A stretch of DNA of 64,000 nucleotides. Origin: Acidobacteriota bacterium (lineage in GTDB: Bacteria; Acidobacteriota; Holophagae; Acanthopleuribacterales; Acanthopleuribacteraceae). The stretch covers positions 1 through 64,000 of the forward strand of contig JASJCB010000017.1 in NCBI GenBank assembly GCA_030066195.1, read 5' to 3'. The translations under genes were made by a program, and so were the position numbers. How positions within the stretch are numbered: the stretch's first letter is position 1; the number at the start of each line of letters is the position of its first letter. A model generated the notes under the pieces. That model saw only the letters and a list, made by a program, of their open reading frames with translations, had not been told where the DNA came from and made no database searches. Of this stretch, positions 27,007-36,567 are shown one piece after another.

Positions 27007-29094
27007 ATGGCCGATAAGGTTGAAAACGAACCCGGGAAAGGCCTGATCACCGGTCTCTGGTGGAAGATCGGCGAGATGGCCGTGTTACTGGTTTTTATCG
27101 GCCTTATCTACCATCGGGAAGTTTGGGTGATCGACGAGATCCGCGGTGACCGGGTCTCCAATATTTCGCAACAGATCGAACTCTTTCTCATCGATCGGCA
27201 GTTCTCCTTCCTGCCCGGCCGCTTCTGGCTCACGGCCATTCCCCTCTTCCTGGCCGCGTTTGCCTACCTGGTTCTGGACCGCTTCCGCTGGTATTTCCTG
27301 GGCCTGGCCGGCATGGTGGTCTCCTTCATTATCACCGCCGACCGCATTTACAATTATTACTTCTCGTCCGTGGTCTCCGCGGCCAGTTTCCAGGCGGCCC
27401 ACCAATTGTGGGATATTCGCGGCAGTGTGGCCGGCGCGCTTCCCCTGGGCGATATGTTCTGGGTGCTGCTGTTCGCGATCTTTGTCGTTTACGGCAGGAC
27501 GCATCAACTGCGCGGCGCAAGTCCCTTAAAAGCGCGGCCCGGGTTTTTTGCATACGACAAGATCCTGGGTTTCCTCATGGCCTTGGCGGGCGGCTACGGT
27601 CTGGCCCTGGCTTTCTACATTCCCAACCGCCACGTCACCCTGGACCTGAATTACCAACTGGCCGTCTATGAGACCAGGCCCGAGGGCGGCACCAACCTGG
27701 TGCCGCCGTACCAAAGTTCCCACCGCGAGTTCGCCGTCCTCTTCGGTTTATTGAACTTCCACCTGAACGACCTCATGGAGACCATTGCCCACAAACCCGC
27801 CCCGCTGACTAAAGAGCAATTGGCAGGCATCTCGACCCAACTGGAACACAAAAAACGACTCAACGACCTGGATTCCCCCTTTTTCGGCGTAGCGCGCAAC
27901 CGCAACGTATTTTTGATCTCGCTGGAATCCCTGCAACACTTTCTCCTGGACCTGGAACTGGACGGCCGCGAGGTCACCCCCACGCTCAACCGCCTGCGCA
28001 AGGAGGGATTGAGCTTCGAACGCTTCTTGGATCAGGCCAAGATGGGCGGCACGTCCGACGCCGAATTTGCCTTGATGACGGGTCTGCTGCCCGACGTGCG
28101 GGGCATCGCCTCCCTAAGCGTGCCGGCTCACTACGACATTGTGGGCATGCCGGCCACGGTACGTGAGGCGGGTTACCGCACCCTGTCGCTTCACGCCTAT
28201 CGGGCCTCGTTCTGGAACCGCAATATCAATCACCCGCGCTACGGCTTCGACAAAATGATCTTCGACGACGCGTTCCAATCGGAAGAGGTTGTCGGCTGGG
28301 GCGTGCCCGACCACGACTATTTCGCCCAATCTCTGGCCTATCTGAAGCAAGAGCCGCAACCCTTCCTGGCTTTTTTGATCGCGCTGAGCAGCCACCATCC
28401 CTACCCCAACGTGCCGGAAGCCTACCAAAACCTCTTCCCGACCCTGCCCTCGAATACCGAACCCGCCCGTTACCTGGAATTGGCCAATTATAGCGACAAC
28501 GCCCTGGCCGGATTCCTGGAGTCGGCGCGAGCGGCGGGTTACTGGGAAAACAGCCTGTTCATCATCTACGGCGACCACATCGCCCCCATGACGGAAAACG
28601 GCGTGGAGATATTGCAGAAACATACGGGCATCGCGGCCAGGGAGCCGAGACAACTGAGAGTGCCGATGATCTTCCTGATACCCGGAAGGGAGGATTTAAC
28701 GGCGGAATTCAGCGATACCTACCGCAATACGATCGGTGGATTGCAAGACATTTTTCCCACTGTCTGCCATTTGCTGGGCCTGGAAACCCCGTTCGGCGTC
28801 TTCGGCACCAACCTGTTCGTGCCCAACGCGGAGCGGGACCCAATCGTGATGATGCGCGTGGGCGGCGCCTTCGCCTACAACAACATCCTCTACGGCGAAC
28901 GTCCCACCAACCCCTACCGAGACGACCGGGGCCTGATCTGGGGAGACGAAACGGACCTGGTCCCGGCAAACAGCAAGATCCACGAGAACCTGTTGGAACA
29001 ATTCACCCTACACTTCGCCGTCTTCGAACACGACGCCCAGGCGAGAGCGATAAAAGCCCGCAAGCAAAAAGCGGAAAACCCCGAACCGGAGTGA
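27007..29094 (+). CDS. LTA-synthase-like sulfatase-family membrane phosphotransferase
   Basis: The 695-aa protein has an N-terminal membrane domain with about five helices (first at AVLLVFIGLIYH; last at ILGFLMALAGGYGLALAFYI, ending near residue 205). A periplasmic alkaline-phosphatase/sulfatase-fold domain starts with NVFLISLESLQ (metal-binding Glu). The catalytic nucleophile is probably Thr349 in MGGTSDAEF, and IIYGDHIAPM supplies the Asp-His metal ligands. This is the LtaS/OpgB/EptA-like architecture, whose members transfer phosphoglycerol or related groups to glycans or lipids outside the inner membrane. In a diderm, periplasmic glucan or lipid A/polysaccharide modification is most likely (inference). 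A GGGAGGG site precedes the ATG. No obvious operon partner. Confidence 0.88.
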   Translation: MADKVENEPGKGLITGLWWKIGEMAVLLVFIGLIYHREVWVIDEIRGDRVSNISQQIELFLIDRQFSFLPGRFWLTAIPLFLAAFAYLVLDRFRWYFLGLAGMVVSFIITADRIYNYYFSSVVSAASFQAAHQLWDIRGSVAGALPLGDMFWVLLFAIFVVYGRTHQLRGASPLKARPGFFAYDKILGFLMALAGGYGLALAFYIPNRHVTLDLNYQLAVYETRPEGGTNLVPPYQSSHREFAVLFGLLNFHLNDLMETIAHKPAPLTKEQLAGISTQLEHKKRLNDLDSPFFGVARNRNVFLISLESLQHFLLDLELDGREVTPTLNRLRKEGLSFERFLDQAKMGGTSDAEFALMTGLLPDVRGIASLSVPAHYDIVGMPATVREAGYRTLSLHAYRASFWNRNINHPRYGFDKMIFDDAFQSEEVVGWGVPDHDYFAQSLAYLKQEPQPFLAFLIALSSHHPYPNVPEAYQNLFPTLPSNTEPARYLELANYSDNALAGFLESARAAGYWENSLFIIYGDHIAPMTENGVEILQKHTGIAAREPRQLRVPMIFLIPGREDLTAEFSDTYRNTIGGLQDIFPTVCHLLGLETPFGVFGTNLFVPNAERDPIVMMRVGGAFAYNNILYGERPTNPYRDDRGLIWGDETDLVPANSKIHENLLEQFTLHFAVFEHDAQARAIKARKQKAENPEPE

Positions 29095-29776
29095 TTCGGT
29101 CTACGAGGAAAACCCCGGAGCGAACGACCGTTTCCAATTAGAATCGTTGCAACAGTAGCGTGAAAAAGCCCGGGCACGGAACGATCCAAAGCAGGGACCA
29201 TGGCGATTGAGGTTCTCAACAAGTGCTTACCGGCATGGCCCGGGTTTATTCGCGCCGGAAGGACAAAGCACATGGAGCTTCAAGAGGTTTCGTCCGAAGG
29301 CGTGTTGTTCGGAGGCTGGAATTCCGAGATAATTCCGAGGCGTCAAAAAGTTGTCATACCTGCCTGTTGCCTGGTAACTCGACGACCAAAGCGGGGAATT
29401 TGACCACGCCGTTGATCGAACAACACGCCCATCGTGGAAGATTTGGTGAAGCGCTACTTCAACAATACGCCCAGAAGCGCCGGGAAATCTGCCTGAAGGC
29501 TTTGCAACACGCCCAAAACAAAATGGCACAACCTAATGAACATGTTGTTCGCGCCCAGACGGCCAAATATGGCAATTTTTGATACCGAGAGGTTGTATTT
29601 GTAGAATTGAGTAGTCAGGAACTCCAAAACCGGTCACCGTCACATGGGCGGACCCCGAGCACCGGAGCCCGGTGGTCACTCTTCCGGCGGCTTTTGAAAA
29701 AAAATTGAACCTCTCCGGCTGAACGGTTTCGATATAAACAGGGCGCCACATTACCAGAACCCAAGGAGGAATCAGC
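29095..29776. other. Intergenic region without a convincing gene
   Basis: These 682 bp contain only short frames without good start signals. Degenerate copies of an AACAAyACGCCCA-like word recur near 29420, 29460 and 29505 at 40-45 bp spacing. The last 20 bp carry the strong AAGGAGG site of the next small gene. Confidence 0.4.
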
Positions 29777-29983
29777 ATGAAACAAGAGGACAAGGACAAT
29801 TCGGGTCAATCCGCTATAAAAAACCTGTTTGAGAAGCAGGGACCCGTCAAGAACCCGTTCGCCGATGAACCCGGCACCGAAAAACCCGAGGGTAAATCCG
29901 GCATGGATTTCAGTAAGAGTAAATCCAGATTGGATGAACAAGGCACCGAAAAACCCAAGGATAAATCCGGCATGGGTTTCTGA
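29777..29983 (+). CDS. Small hydrophilic protein with internal duplication
   Basis: The 68-aa product is charged and lacks Cys, Trp and Tyr, so it is probably disordered. It contains a duplicated segment: PGTEKPEGKSGMDF and QGTEKPKDKSGMGF, about 25 residues apart. The AAGGAGG sequence at ideal spacing before the ATG supports real expression. The stop codon abuts the stop of the convergent CHAT gene (29984). No family recognised; it could be a small structural or stress protein. Confidence 0.55.
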   Translation: MKQEDKDNSGQSAIKNLFEKQGPVKNPFADEPGTEKPEGKSGMDFSKSKSRLDEQGTEKPKDKSGMGF

Positions 29984-32900
29984 TCACCAGCCGTCGGCTT
30001 CACCCGTCAACACGAAACCGGCCCAATAGTAGGGCGCGGACCGACCCGCCTGGCCGCGAACCACCTCCCGCGCACGACGCAAGGCGTCGGCCGGGCCGCG
30101 CTCTTCTTCCACCAGGGCCTTGTAGAAGGCCGTCATCAGGGCGGCCGTGGCGGCGTCGTCTACCTGCCACAGGCTGACCAGCACGCGACCCGCGCCCGCG
30201 CTCATCAGGGCGGCGGATAAACCCCACGCACCCTCGCCGCGATAGTTGCGCACCCGCGCCGTCTCGCAGGCGCTCAGCACCACCAGTTCCGCGTTCAGGC
30301 CGCCCGGCCCCAACTCGTGGGCGCGCAGCACATCGGGGACGGCTTGACCGTCTTCGTCGAAGGCGGACAGTTGAATGCCGGAAAGCGTCACCTCATCGGG
30401 ATCGAAAAAACCACGGGTTGCGAAGTGTAGAATGCTATAGCGTTTCAGTAGTTCCGGCGATGCGTTGGTCCGGTTGGCATCGAAGCCGCGAAAAACCCGG
30501 GCCTCGGGAATCAAAGCGGCCAGGACATCGGCCTCGTCGCCCGTGTGCGTCAGGCGTTCCCTGCGCAGCCGGGTACCGCCTCGGGCGGCATCGGCCGGGG
30601 CGTTCAGCCTGCCGCTCAGGCGCACATCGTCGCGGGAAAAGACCGGGTCGGCATACACGGCCAGGGGTTCCGGCGCGGGTTCACGGGCGGCCAGGTAACG
30701 CCGCATCAGTACGGCGGTGGTTGCCGACGGCATGTTGACCAGGGTAAGGTCATGGGCCCGCAACCCGGCCGAGGTGCTGAGCACCGCGAAGGGCAGGTCG
30801 TTCAGCTTACCGTCCTTCACCAGCCACACGGGTTTTTCGACCCCAACAGGCCCGACGGGACCCAGCAACAGGTCGCCCAGTTCGCGGGTTACGTCCGCCG
30901 ACTGATCGGCCTCATCGGGATCGTTGTTTGTGATCAGCCGATAGGCCCGCTCCACGGCCTCTTCGATGGTCCGGCGGTCGGGCAAGCGGTGCAGGCGCAG
31001 GTCGCCGTTGCGAATCTCCCACAGGTAGGACCGTCTTTCGCCCAGATGATAGGCCAGCGCCAGGTCGCTGTTCTTCCCCACGTCGCTCAGTTCCACTTTC
31101 GGCATGCCCGGCGCACTCCGCGCCGCTTGTTGACGCAAAGCCAGGATGCGGGAACGCAGGGTCTCGCGATCGGTCAGCAGCCGGCGTAGCTCCGCCGCAT
31201 CGGCTTCACCCCGGCGTACGCGACCCTCCTCGGCTTCGATCGCCTCGACCAATCGCGCTTCCTCCCGCAACAGGTCACCGGGATCGTTCCGGGAATCTTG
31301 CAGTTGCAAACATTCCCTCAAGCTCCGGGCGCGCATCGATTCGTAGACGGACCACATGGCCTCTTCATAACCCGCACCGGACCTGGCCTCGGTCAGGGCG
31401 GCGTAGACATCCATGACCGTATCGGTCAGGTGACCGCGCAGGTGGGCGAAATCGCGGTCCAAGGCCAGGTCCGTGGTCAGCAGGCGTTGCCGCGTCAAGC
31501 GGGCCGTCATGGTGTCCACGGCTTTTTTGGCCGCATCCAGACAGGCCTCGCCGTCGCCGTTTCGGTATTTGTCCAACATGGCTCGGGCCCGCAAGTAATC
31601 AATGTTGTTCAAGGCCTCCAGATGCCCGCGCCCGGCGAACACCGCCTCTGCCTTGTCCAGCAGGGGCAGTGCCGGGTCCAGCTCGCCGCGCCGCCAAGCC
31701 AACTCCGCGTTGTTGGCGGCGGCGTGGGCCGTCTCCAGTTCCGAATCACCCGGGGTTCTTGCCCGGGCATAATGGGATGCGGCTCCGCTGTAATTCCCCA
31801 TGTCGCGCAGCACGGAACCCAAACGGCCGTGAATGGTCGCGGCCAACTTGGGCGGCAGGTCGTTCCTTGCCGACAATTCCCGCAACGCCCGCTCGGCGCC
31901 CGCGTCATCTTCAGCCAGATGCCGAACCCAGGCCAGGTGCATGGCGCATTTTGCCGCATTGACCGGGTCGTCCGTTTGCCATTCAGCGATCAGGGTTTTC
32001 AGGCGATCCTCCGCCTGCTGCAATCTTCCCGAAAGATAATCGGTCTCCGCCAGCCTCAACGCGGCCTCGCGGGCATTGTCCACCCGGCCCAGCGCCCGGT
32101 TCACTTCCTCACTCCGCCGGAAGCGACGGCGCGCCTCGGCATAGTTGCCCAACGTAAAATAGAAATCACCGACATAGACCAGGTTCTTGGCCAGTCCGTC
32201 CCGGTTACCGGTCCGCTCGGCAATAGCGGAAGCCTCGTCATAAGCATGCCTGGCCAGGTGCAGATTGGTCGCGCTCGCGCCGTCCTCGACGGAGGTTTCG
32301 GCAGTGAGCACGCGACGAGATTCGTGGGCCGTAATCCCCAACTGGGTATAGGCCAGGCGAGCCCAGCCGTCCCAACCGGCCGCGTGAAAGGTCCGGGCGG
32401 CCAGGGCCAGGAGGGACGAGGCCTCAGGATCTTGTCGATGGAACATCCCGTATTCGGTCCACGCCATGGCCAGCCCCAAGTGATCCCGGGCTTCTTGAAA
32501 TGCCTCCATGGCTTGCTTGAGCCGAGCGGTGCGTTCCTCCTCGGACTGGAGGGCCCGATTCCGATAAATAAACCCCTCGGCCCGCAATCGCGTAACCCGG
32601 TCGGCGGGACGCGGCTCGTCCACCTCCAACCGAAAAGAGCCGCCTGCCCGACCGCTCTCCACCAATAACGCATGGGTTCCCGACTCGGCGGCAACCACGG
32701 ACACAACCTCGCGCCCCCACCAGCCGGTATAGTTGTCCACCGTCAGAAGATCCCCGGAAGGCGACCGCCACCGCAACACCAGATCGTTGTCGCGCTGAAC
32801 CACCCGAACCTGAAAAAAATCCCCGGCCTCCAGGGCAAAGCGAAAGCCGATCACCTGTCCTTGATCCGGGCTATAGGCAACCCCGGTATCGACCGGTTGC

Positions 32901-33016
32901 CAATCGGCCTCCGACGAACAATCGGTCAACAAACCAAGCGCGACACAGATCAATAACCATCGAGAGACGCCGCTCAGATGAGGAAAGGGAAAAAACAAAA
33001 AGCCGGGTGACGTCAT
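29984..33016 (-). CDS. TPR-CHAT domain protein, exported (possible lipoprotein)
   Basis: The 1010-aa protein starts at ATG 33016 with a hydrophobic export signal (WLLICVALGLL) ending at Cys33 in LLTDC, a lipobox-like site with unusual Asp at -1. A beta-rich domain (about 40-150) is followed by many TPR helices (about 170-560) and a C-terminal CHAT (caspase-HetF-associated) peptidase domain with SACET (Cys917) and HFATRG. The usual HG histidine is Arg868, so proteolytic activity is doubtful. Upstream on the same strand are an anti-sigma and an ECF sigma gene, a combination often seen with CHAT proteins. An upstream extension of the frame runs through the 67-bp repeats and is not likely translated. 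Confidence 0.85.
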   Translation of the reverse strand: MTSPGFLFFPFPHLSGVSRWLLICVALGLLTDCSSEADWQPVDTGVAYSPDQGQVIGFRFALEAGDFFQVRVVQRDNDLVLRWRSPSGDLLTVDNYTGWWGREVVSVVAAESGTHALLVESGRAGGSFRLEVDEPRPADRVTRLRAEGFIYRNRALQSEEERTARLKQAMEAFQEARDHLGLAMAWTEYGMFHRQDPEASSLLALAARTFHAAGWDGWARLAYTQLGITAHESRRVLTAETSVEDGASATNLHLARHAYDEASAIAERTGNRDGLAKNLVYVGDFYFTLGNYAEARRRFRRSEEVNRALGRVDNAREAALRLAETDYLSGRLQQAEDRLKTLIAEWQTDDPVNAAKCAMHLAWVRHLAEDDAGAERALRELSARNDLPPKLAATIHGRLGSVLRDMGNYSGAASHYARARTPGDSELETAHAAANNAELAWRRGELDPALPLLDKAEAVFAGRGHLEALNNIDYLRARAMLDKYRNGDGEACLDAAKKAVDTMTARLTRQRLLTTDLALDRDFAHLRGHLTDTVMDVYAALTEARSGAGYEEAMWSVYESMRARSLRECLQLQDSRNDPGDLLREEARLVEAIEAEEGRVRRGEADAAELRRLLTDRETLRSRILALRQQAARSAPGMPKVELSDVGKNSDLALAYHLGERRSYLWEIRNGDLRLHRLPDRRTIEEAVERAYRLITNNDPDEADQSADVTRELGDLLLGPVGPVGVEKPVWLVKDGKLNDLPFAVLSTSAGLRAHDLTLVNMPSATTAVLMRRYLAAREPAPEPLAVYADPVFSRDDVRLSGRLNAPADAARGGTRLRRERLTHTGDEADVLAALIPEARVFRGFDANRTNASPELLKRYSILHFATRGFFDPDEVTLSGIQLSAFDEDGQAVPDVLRAHELGPGGLNAELVVLSACETARVRNYRGEGAWGLSAALMSAGAGRVLVSLWQVDDAATAALMTAFYKALVEEERGPADALRRAREVVRGQAGRSAPYYWAGFVLTGEADGW

Positions 33017-33023
33017 GACCCCC

Positions 33024-33153
33024 CCTGGGCGCGCACGCATCCTGCGTGCATCCAAGCCGAGATTCGCGCCACGCGAAGCGAGGCGAAACCCCTGGGCGCG
33101 CACGCATCCTGCGTGCATCCAAGCCGAGATTCGCGCCACGCGAAGCGAGGCGA
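33024..33153. repeat. Two tandem copies of a 67-bp GC-rich element containing a palindrome
   Basis: The units begin at 33024 and 33091 and are nearly identical over more than 60 bp. Each contains the imperfect palindrome GCACGCATCCTGCGTGC and the segment CCAAGCCGAGATTCGCGCC. They lie directly upstream of the CHAT gene start. Inverted copies occur at 33220-33287 and 39931-40000. Confidence 0.85.
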
Positions 33154-33219
33154 TTCGTGCTTTAAGGCTTATAAGTTATTTCTTATTAAACCCATAATTC
33201 ACGCCCACCCCAAGGAAGA

Positions 33220-33287
33220 GCACGCAGGATGCGTGCGCGCCCAGGGTTTTTCGCCTCGCCTCGCCCGGGGGGCGATTCTCGGCTTGC
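33220..33287. repeat. Third copy of the palindromic element, inverted
   Basis: The sequence GCACGCAGGATGCGTGC followed by GCGCCCAGGG, a TTTTTCGCCTCGCC stretch and GGCGATTCTCGGCTTG is the reverse complement of the 33024-33153 units with small differences. Together they make a large inverted structure around an AT-rich centre (33155-33215) between the anti-sigma and CHAT genes. Confidence 0.8.
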
Positions 33288-33320
33288 ATGCGCACCCGGG
33301 GTTTGCCTCATTCTACCAAC

Positions 33321-33983
33321 TCAGGGTTCTATTTTGAAATGATAGGTCATCTCCCCACCGGGGCCGGAAACCACGAAGCGGTAATCCCCGGGCGGCGGCA
33401 TGGCCATGCTGATATTCAAATACCCCAGCCCGTCCGACTGCTGAGCCGAAACCCCCCAGGCAAATCCATCGGGACCCGAACCCGAGACATCGTAAGCCCC
33501 CTCTTCCTGAACCCGAAACCGCAGGGTCAACACCACATGCGTCGCCCCGGGCCGCACCACCGGACCCGAACCACGCGTACCGGGCTGCAACGCCTGAACC
33601 AGGGCCCCGCCCTCCAACGCCGGGGGCGCCAAGGCCAGCATGACCAGAAACATGGCGGCGGCGCCCAACAAAAACCCAGGCACGGTATAACGCACCCACG
33701 CGGAGGGATGCCGAACCACCTCCGCACCCGCCGAGCTTTCCATTTCCGGCAGGTCCTTCAAATCGGGGTCCACCTCGAAACCCGGCGGTACATCCATCTC
33801 CTTCAGGACGCCGCTACAACGACGGCACCAGGTCAGATGCTCGCGCACGGCCTCCATGACGTCCTCTTCCAGCAATTCGTCCAGATAGTCTTCCAGGACC
33901 GCGTCATCGGGATGTTCGGTCAACTCGGCCTCGGCGGCGCGGCCCGCCTCGGCCAAGGCTTCTTTCAATTTAGCATGCGTCAT
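33321..33983 (-). CDS. Zinc-finger anti-sigma factor (zf-HC2 type)
   Basis: The 220-aa protein has an N-terminal cytosolic domain with the HLTWCRRC zinc motif (H-x3-C-x2-C) after a helical DDAVLEDYLDELLEED segment, one membrane helix (YTVPGFLLGAAAMFLVMLAL, about 115-135) and a periplasmic beta-rich C-terminus (THVVLTLRFRVQEEGAYDV; GDYRFVVSGPGG). This is the layout of membrane anti-sigma factors that sequester ECF sigma factors until an envelope signal arrives. Its ATG overlaps the sigma-factor stop by 4 bp. The start at 33983 was preferred over an upstream in-frame extension. Confidence 0.85.
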   Translation of the reverse strand: MTHAKLKEALAEAGRAAEAELTEHPDDAVLEDYLDELLEEDVMEAVREHLTWCRRCSGVLKEMDVPPGFEVDPDLKDLPEMESSAGAEVVRHPSAWVRYTVPGFLLGAAAMFLVMLALAPPALEGGALVQALQPGTRGSGPVVRPGATHVVLTLRFRVQEEGAYDVSGSGPDGFAWGVSAQQSDGLGYLNISMAMPPPGDYRFVVSGPGGEMTYHFKIEP

Positions 33984-34516
33984 GGAACCTCCCTGGCCAC
34001 CGGGGGCGGGGACAGTTTTCGGGTCAAGCATTTGACGGCGTTGTGTTGGGTCGACTTGATGGTGTTCTCTCCCAGGTGGAGCATGGCGGCGGTTTCCCGC
34101 AGGGTCAAACCGTGATAGTAGCGGAGCGTAAAGACCTGGCGTTGTCGTGAGGGCAACTGCTCCACCTCGCGCCGCAACAGATGCCGCCGCTCACCGGCCA
34201 ACAATTCGGCCAGGGCGTCTTCTGCCTCGGAGGCGGGTTCGGCGACCGTTTCCAGGGCCACCTCATCGGCATCCCGTTTCTGTCTATTGTTGTCGCGTAA
34301 GAAGTTCTTGATCATGTTTTTGGCAATACCCATGAGCCATCTTTGAAATTGTTGCGGTTGCGCCAGTTGGTGGAGGTGTTTGTAGGCATTGGCGAGACAG
34401 GCTTGCGCCAGGTCCTCGGCTTCATCCGGGGTAAAATCCTTCTTTTGGAAGAAGGTCAGTAAGCGCTTGCGGGCGTCGTCGTGTTGTTGGATGAACTGGT
34501 CGCGGGTCATGCTCAA
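33980..34516 (-). CDS. ECF-family RNA polymerase sigma factor
   Basis: The 178-aa protein has sigma region 2 (EAEDLAQACLANAYKHLHQL; QFQRWLMGIAKNMIKNFLRD) and region 4 (LPSRQRQVFTLRYYHGLTLRETAAMLHLGENTIKSTQHNAV), joined by an acidic linker. It redirects RNA polymerase to promoters controlled by its anti-sigma partner, encoded immediately downstream. The TTG at 34516 has GAGGAGG at about 11 bases; the ATG two codons later (34510) is the alternative start. The neighbouring CHAT gene is a likely target. Confidence 0.9.
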   Translation of the reverse strand: MSMTRDQFIQQHDDARKRLLTFFQKKDFTPDEAEDLAQACLANAYKHLHQLAQPQQFQRWLMGIAKNMIKNFLRDNNRQKRDADEVALETVAEPASEAEDALAELLAGERRHLLRREVEQLPSRQRQVFTLRYYHGLTLRETAAMLHLGENTIKSTQHNAVKCLTRKLSPPPVAREVP

Positions 34517-34664
34517 AGGCCCGGATTCCTCCTCGATCAGATGGGCTTAATCCTAGCATGACCCTTGGATTCTGTCATTCAGGGAGAGAATGCATCATTA
34601 TTCCGGCGACTCGTTTTGAGAAACCGGAATGTTTAACATTTCCAAGCTCAAAAAGAAGAGTTTT

Positions 34665-34748
34665 AGGAAGAGAGGACACAGAGGGCACAGAGGGGTCATA
34701 ACCTTACCTGGCTTTTTCTTTTCTCTGTGACCTCTGTGCCCTCTCTTC
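34665..34748. repeat. Long inverted repeat built of CACAGAGG words
   Basis: Two 28-bp arms (34665-34692 and 34721-34748) are complementary at 25 of 28 positions, separated by 28 bp. The arms consist of GGAAGAGAGG followed by CACAGAGG-type repeats. A T-rich stretch follows. It lies in the 400-bp gap between the divergent sigma-factor and CHAT-STAND genes, so it is not a simple terminator for either. It resembles dispersed intergenic palindromes common in many bacteria. Confidence 0.8.
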
Positions 34749-34932
34749 CTTTTGTCTTTTTTGGCTTTCGGGTTTTGTTGTCCCGGCGGCTAAGCAGTCG
34801 CCCTACCTGATAGAAAACCGAAACTGCTGCTCTGGTTCAAAAGTTTTTTGCAAACATGGGTAACTTTGAAGTTTTTTTCAATTCCCGCTGAACCTTTTCC
34901 CGGTTTTGGTTTTAAGCAAGACAGAGGAGCTG

Positions 34933-36567
34933 ATGACCGAAGTCAGGAGGTGGATTTTGAAACTTTGTATCAAGCAAATTGCCCTTAAGGAAAATCGCTA
35001 CCGCATGGAACTCCGTCTGCAAGGAACCGGCCTGGCGGATCATGAGGTGGTTACCGAATTCAACTTTGAAATGAGTCCGGCGGACCAGGAAGATCTCCGC
35101 TGGTATTTGGAGAATTACCCGCAACATCCCTACGAGCCCAGTCCCGAGATTGCCCGCCGCGTGGAAGGACGTATGGCCGAGATGGGCAAACAACTCTTCG
35201 CCGGCATTTTCAAGAACAATGACGATTGCATCATGCTTTGGGGTAACCTGAGGAATCAGCTTGCCGATACCCGGATCGAGATATTGACCGAGGTGTCCGG
35301 CGCCGCCTCCGTGCCCTGGGAGTTGATGCGCGACCCGCATAATGAAGTCCCCCTGGCTCTTCGCGCCAAATCGTTCGTGCGCACCTATGTCCGCCCCGCC
35401 GACAGGCCCCTGATCCCGCGAGCCGACAGCGACGCCATGCGTATTCTGCTGGTGATCTGTCGGCCCGGCGGGCGGAACGATGTGCCCTTCCGTTCGGTCG
35501 CCGGCAAGTTGATCAAGGGTTACCACCAGCACAAGGCTTTTCGGATGGACGTCCTGCGGCCGCCCACCTTTGCCCAACTGGGACGCGTCTTGCGTGAAGC
35601 TAAAAACATGGGCAAGCCCTATCACGTGGTTCACTTCGACGGACACGGAACCTACGAGGACCTGACTCAAGTCGACTGGCGCCTGGACGAGCGCATGGCG
35701 CATATGGTCATGGCGGGCCGCATGCGCGGCGGCAAGCACGGTTACCTGATCTTCGAGAACCCCGACACCGATGAAAACGCCGAACCCGTGGACGGGCCGA
35801 CCCTGGGCGGGCTGATGCTGGAAGCCGGCGTGCCGGTGTTGGTGCTGAACGCCTGCCGCTCGGCCCATGCGGAACTCGTGAAGGAACCCGATCGGGAAGC
35901 CGAGGCCGATCCCGATGCCGACATCCACACCCAGGTGCGGGCCATGGGCTCCCTGGCTCATGCACAGCGGCGTGACCGGCGTGGTGGCCATGCGTTACAA
36001 CGTCTACGTGGACACGGCCGCCCGCTTCGTGGCCGATCTCTACGCGGCCCTGTGTCGCGGCAACCTGCTGGGCGAGGCGGTCACCGTCGGCCGCAAGATC
36101 CTGCACAACCAACCCCTGCGCGAGATCGGCGCCCGGCCGGTGACCCTGCAAGACTGGTGCGTGCCGGTGGTCTTCGAGGCCGCCGCCGTGCCGCTGTTCA
36201 CCGCGCCGGTCGCGGAGGAAACCCCGAAACTACAACTCGGCGAACAAGAGAACACCAACCTGGACCCGGAACTGCCCCGCACGCCGGACGTGGGTTTCTA
36301 CGGTCGGGACGAAACCATCCTGGCTTTGGACCGCGCCTTCGATACAGAGAAGATCGTGCTGCTGCATGCCTATGCGGGCAGCGGCAAAACCACGGCGGCG
36401 GCCGAGTTCGCCCGCTGGTATTCCCAAACCGGCGGCGTGCCCGGCCCGGTCCTGTTCACCAGCTTCGAGCGTTACTTGACGTTGACGCAGGTCTTGAACA
36501 AGTTGGAGTATTTCTTCGGGCCGTTGCTGGAACAAAACGGCATCCACTGGCTGGCCCTGGACGATAA
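34933..36567 (+). CDS. CHAT protease domain: N-terminal part of a frameshifted CHAT-STAND-TPR gene
   Basis: From the ATG at 34933 (AGAGGAG just before) the frame encodes a genuine CHAT domain up to about 35955. VVHFDGHGTYED carries the catalytic His (residue 238), VLVLNACRSAHA the catalytic Cys (residue 308), and the typical QVRAMGSLA follows. After that this frame becomes Arg/Gly-rich nonsense to its stop at 36567, while the true continuation (HSGVTGVVAMRYNVYV) appears in the next frame. The protease dyad itself is intact. CHAT proteases act as effectors in several immune and cell-death systems. The gene is divergent from the ECF sigma/CHAT operon. Confidence 0.8.
   Translation: MTEVRRWILKLCIKQIALKENRYRMELRLQGTGLADHEVVTEFNFEMSPADQEDLRWYLENYPQHPYEPSPEIARRVEGRMAEMGKQLFAGIFKNNDDCIMLWGNLRNQLADTRIEILTEVSGAASVPWELMRDPHNEVPLALRAKSFVRTYVRPADRPLIPRADSDAMRILLVICRPGGRNDVPFRSVAGKLIKGYHQHKAFRMDVLRPPTFAQLGRVLREAKNMGKPYHVVHFDGHGTYEDLTQVDWRLDERMAHMVMAGRMRGGKHGYLIFENPDTDENAEPVDGPTLGGLMLEAGVPVLVLNACRSAHAELVKEPDREAEADPDADIHTQVRAMGSLAHAQRRDRRGGHALQRLRGHGRPLRGRSLRGPVSRQPAGRGGHRRPQDPAQPTPARDRRPAGDPARLVRAGGLRGRRRAAVHRAGRGGNPETTTRRTREHQPGPGTAPHAGRGFLRSGRNHPGFGPRLRYREDRAAACLCGQRQNHGGGRVRPLVFPNRRRARPGPVHQLRALLDVDAGLEQVGVFLRAVAGTKRHPLAGPGR

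Noticed and set aside
29200-29582. Short overlapping frames after the LTA-synthase-like gene
   Set aside because: Several frames of similar length on both strands, none with a good start or protein-like composition.
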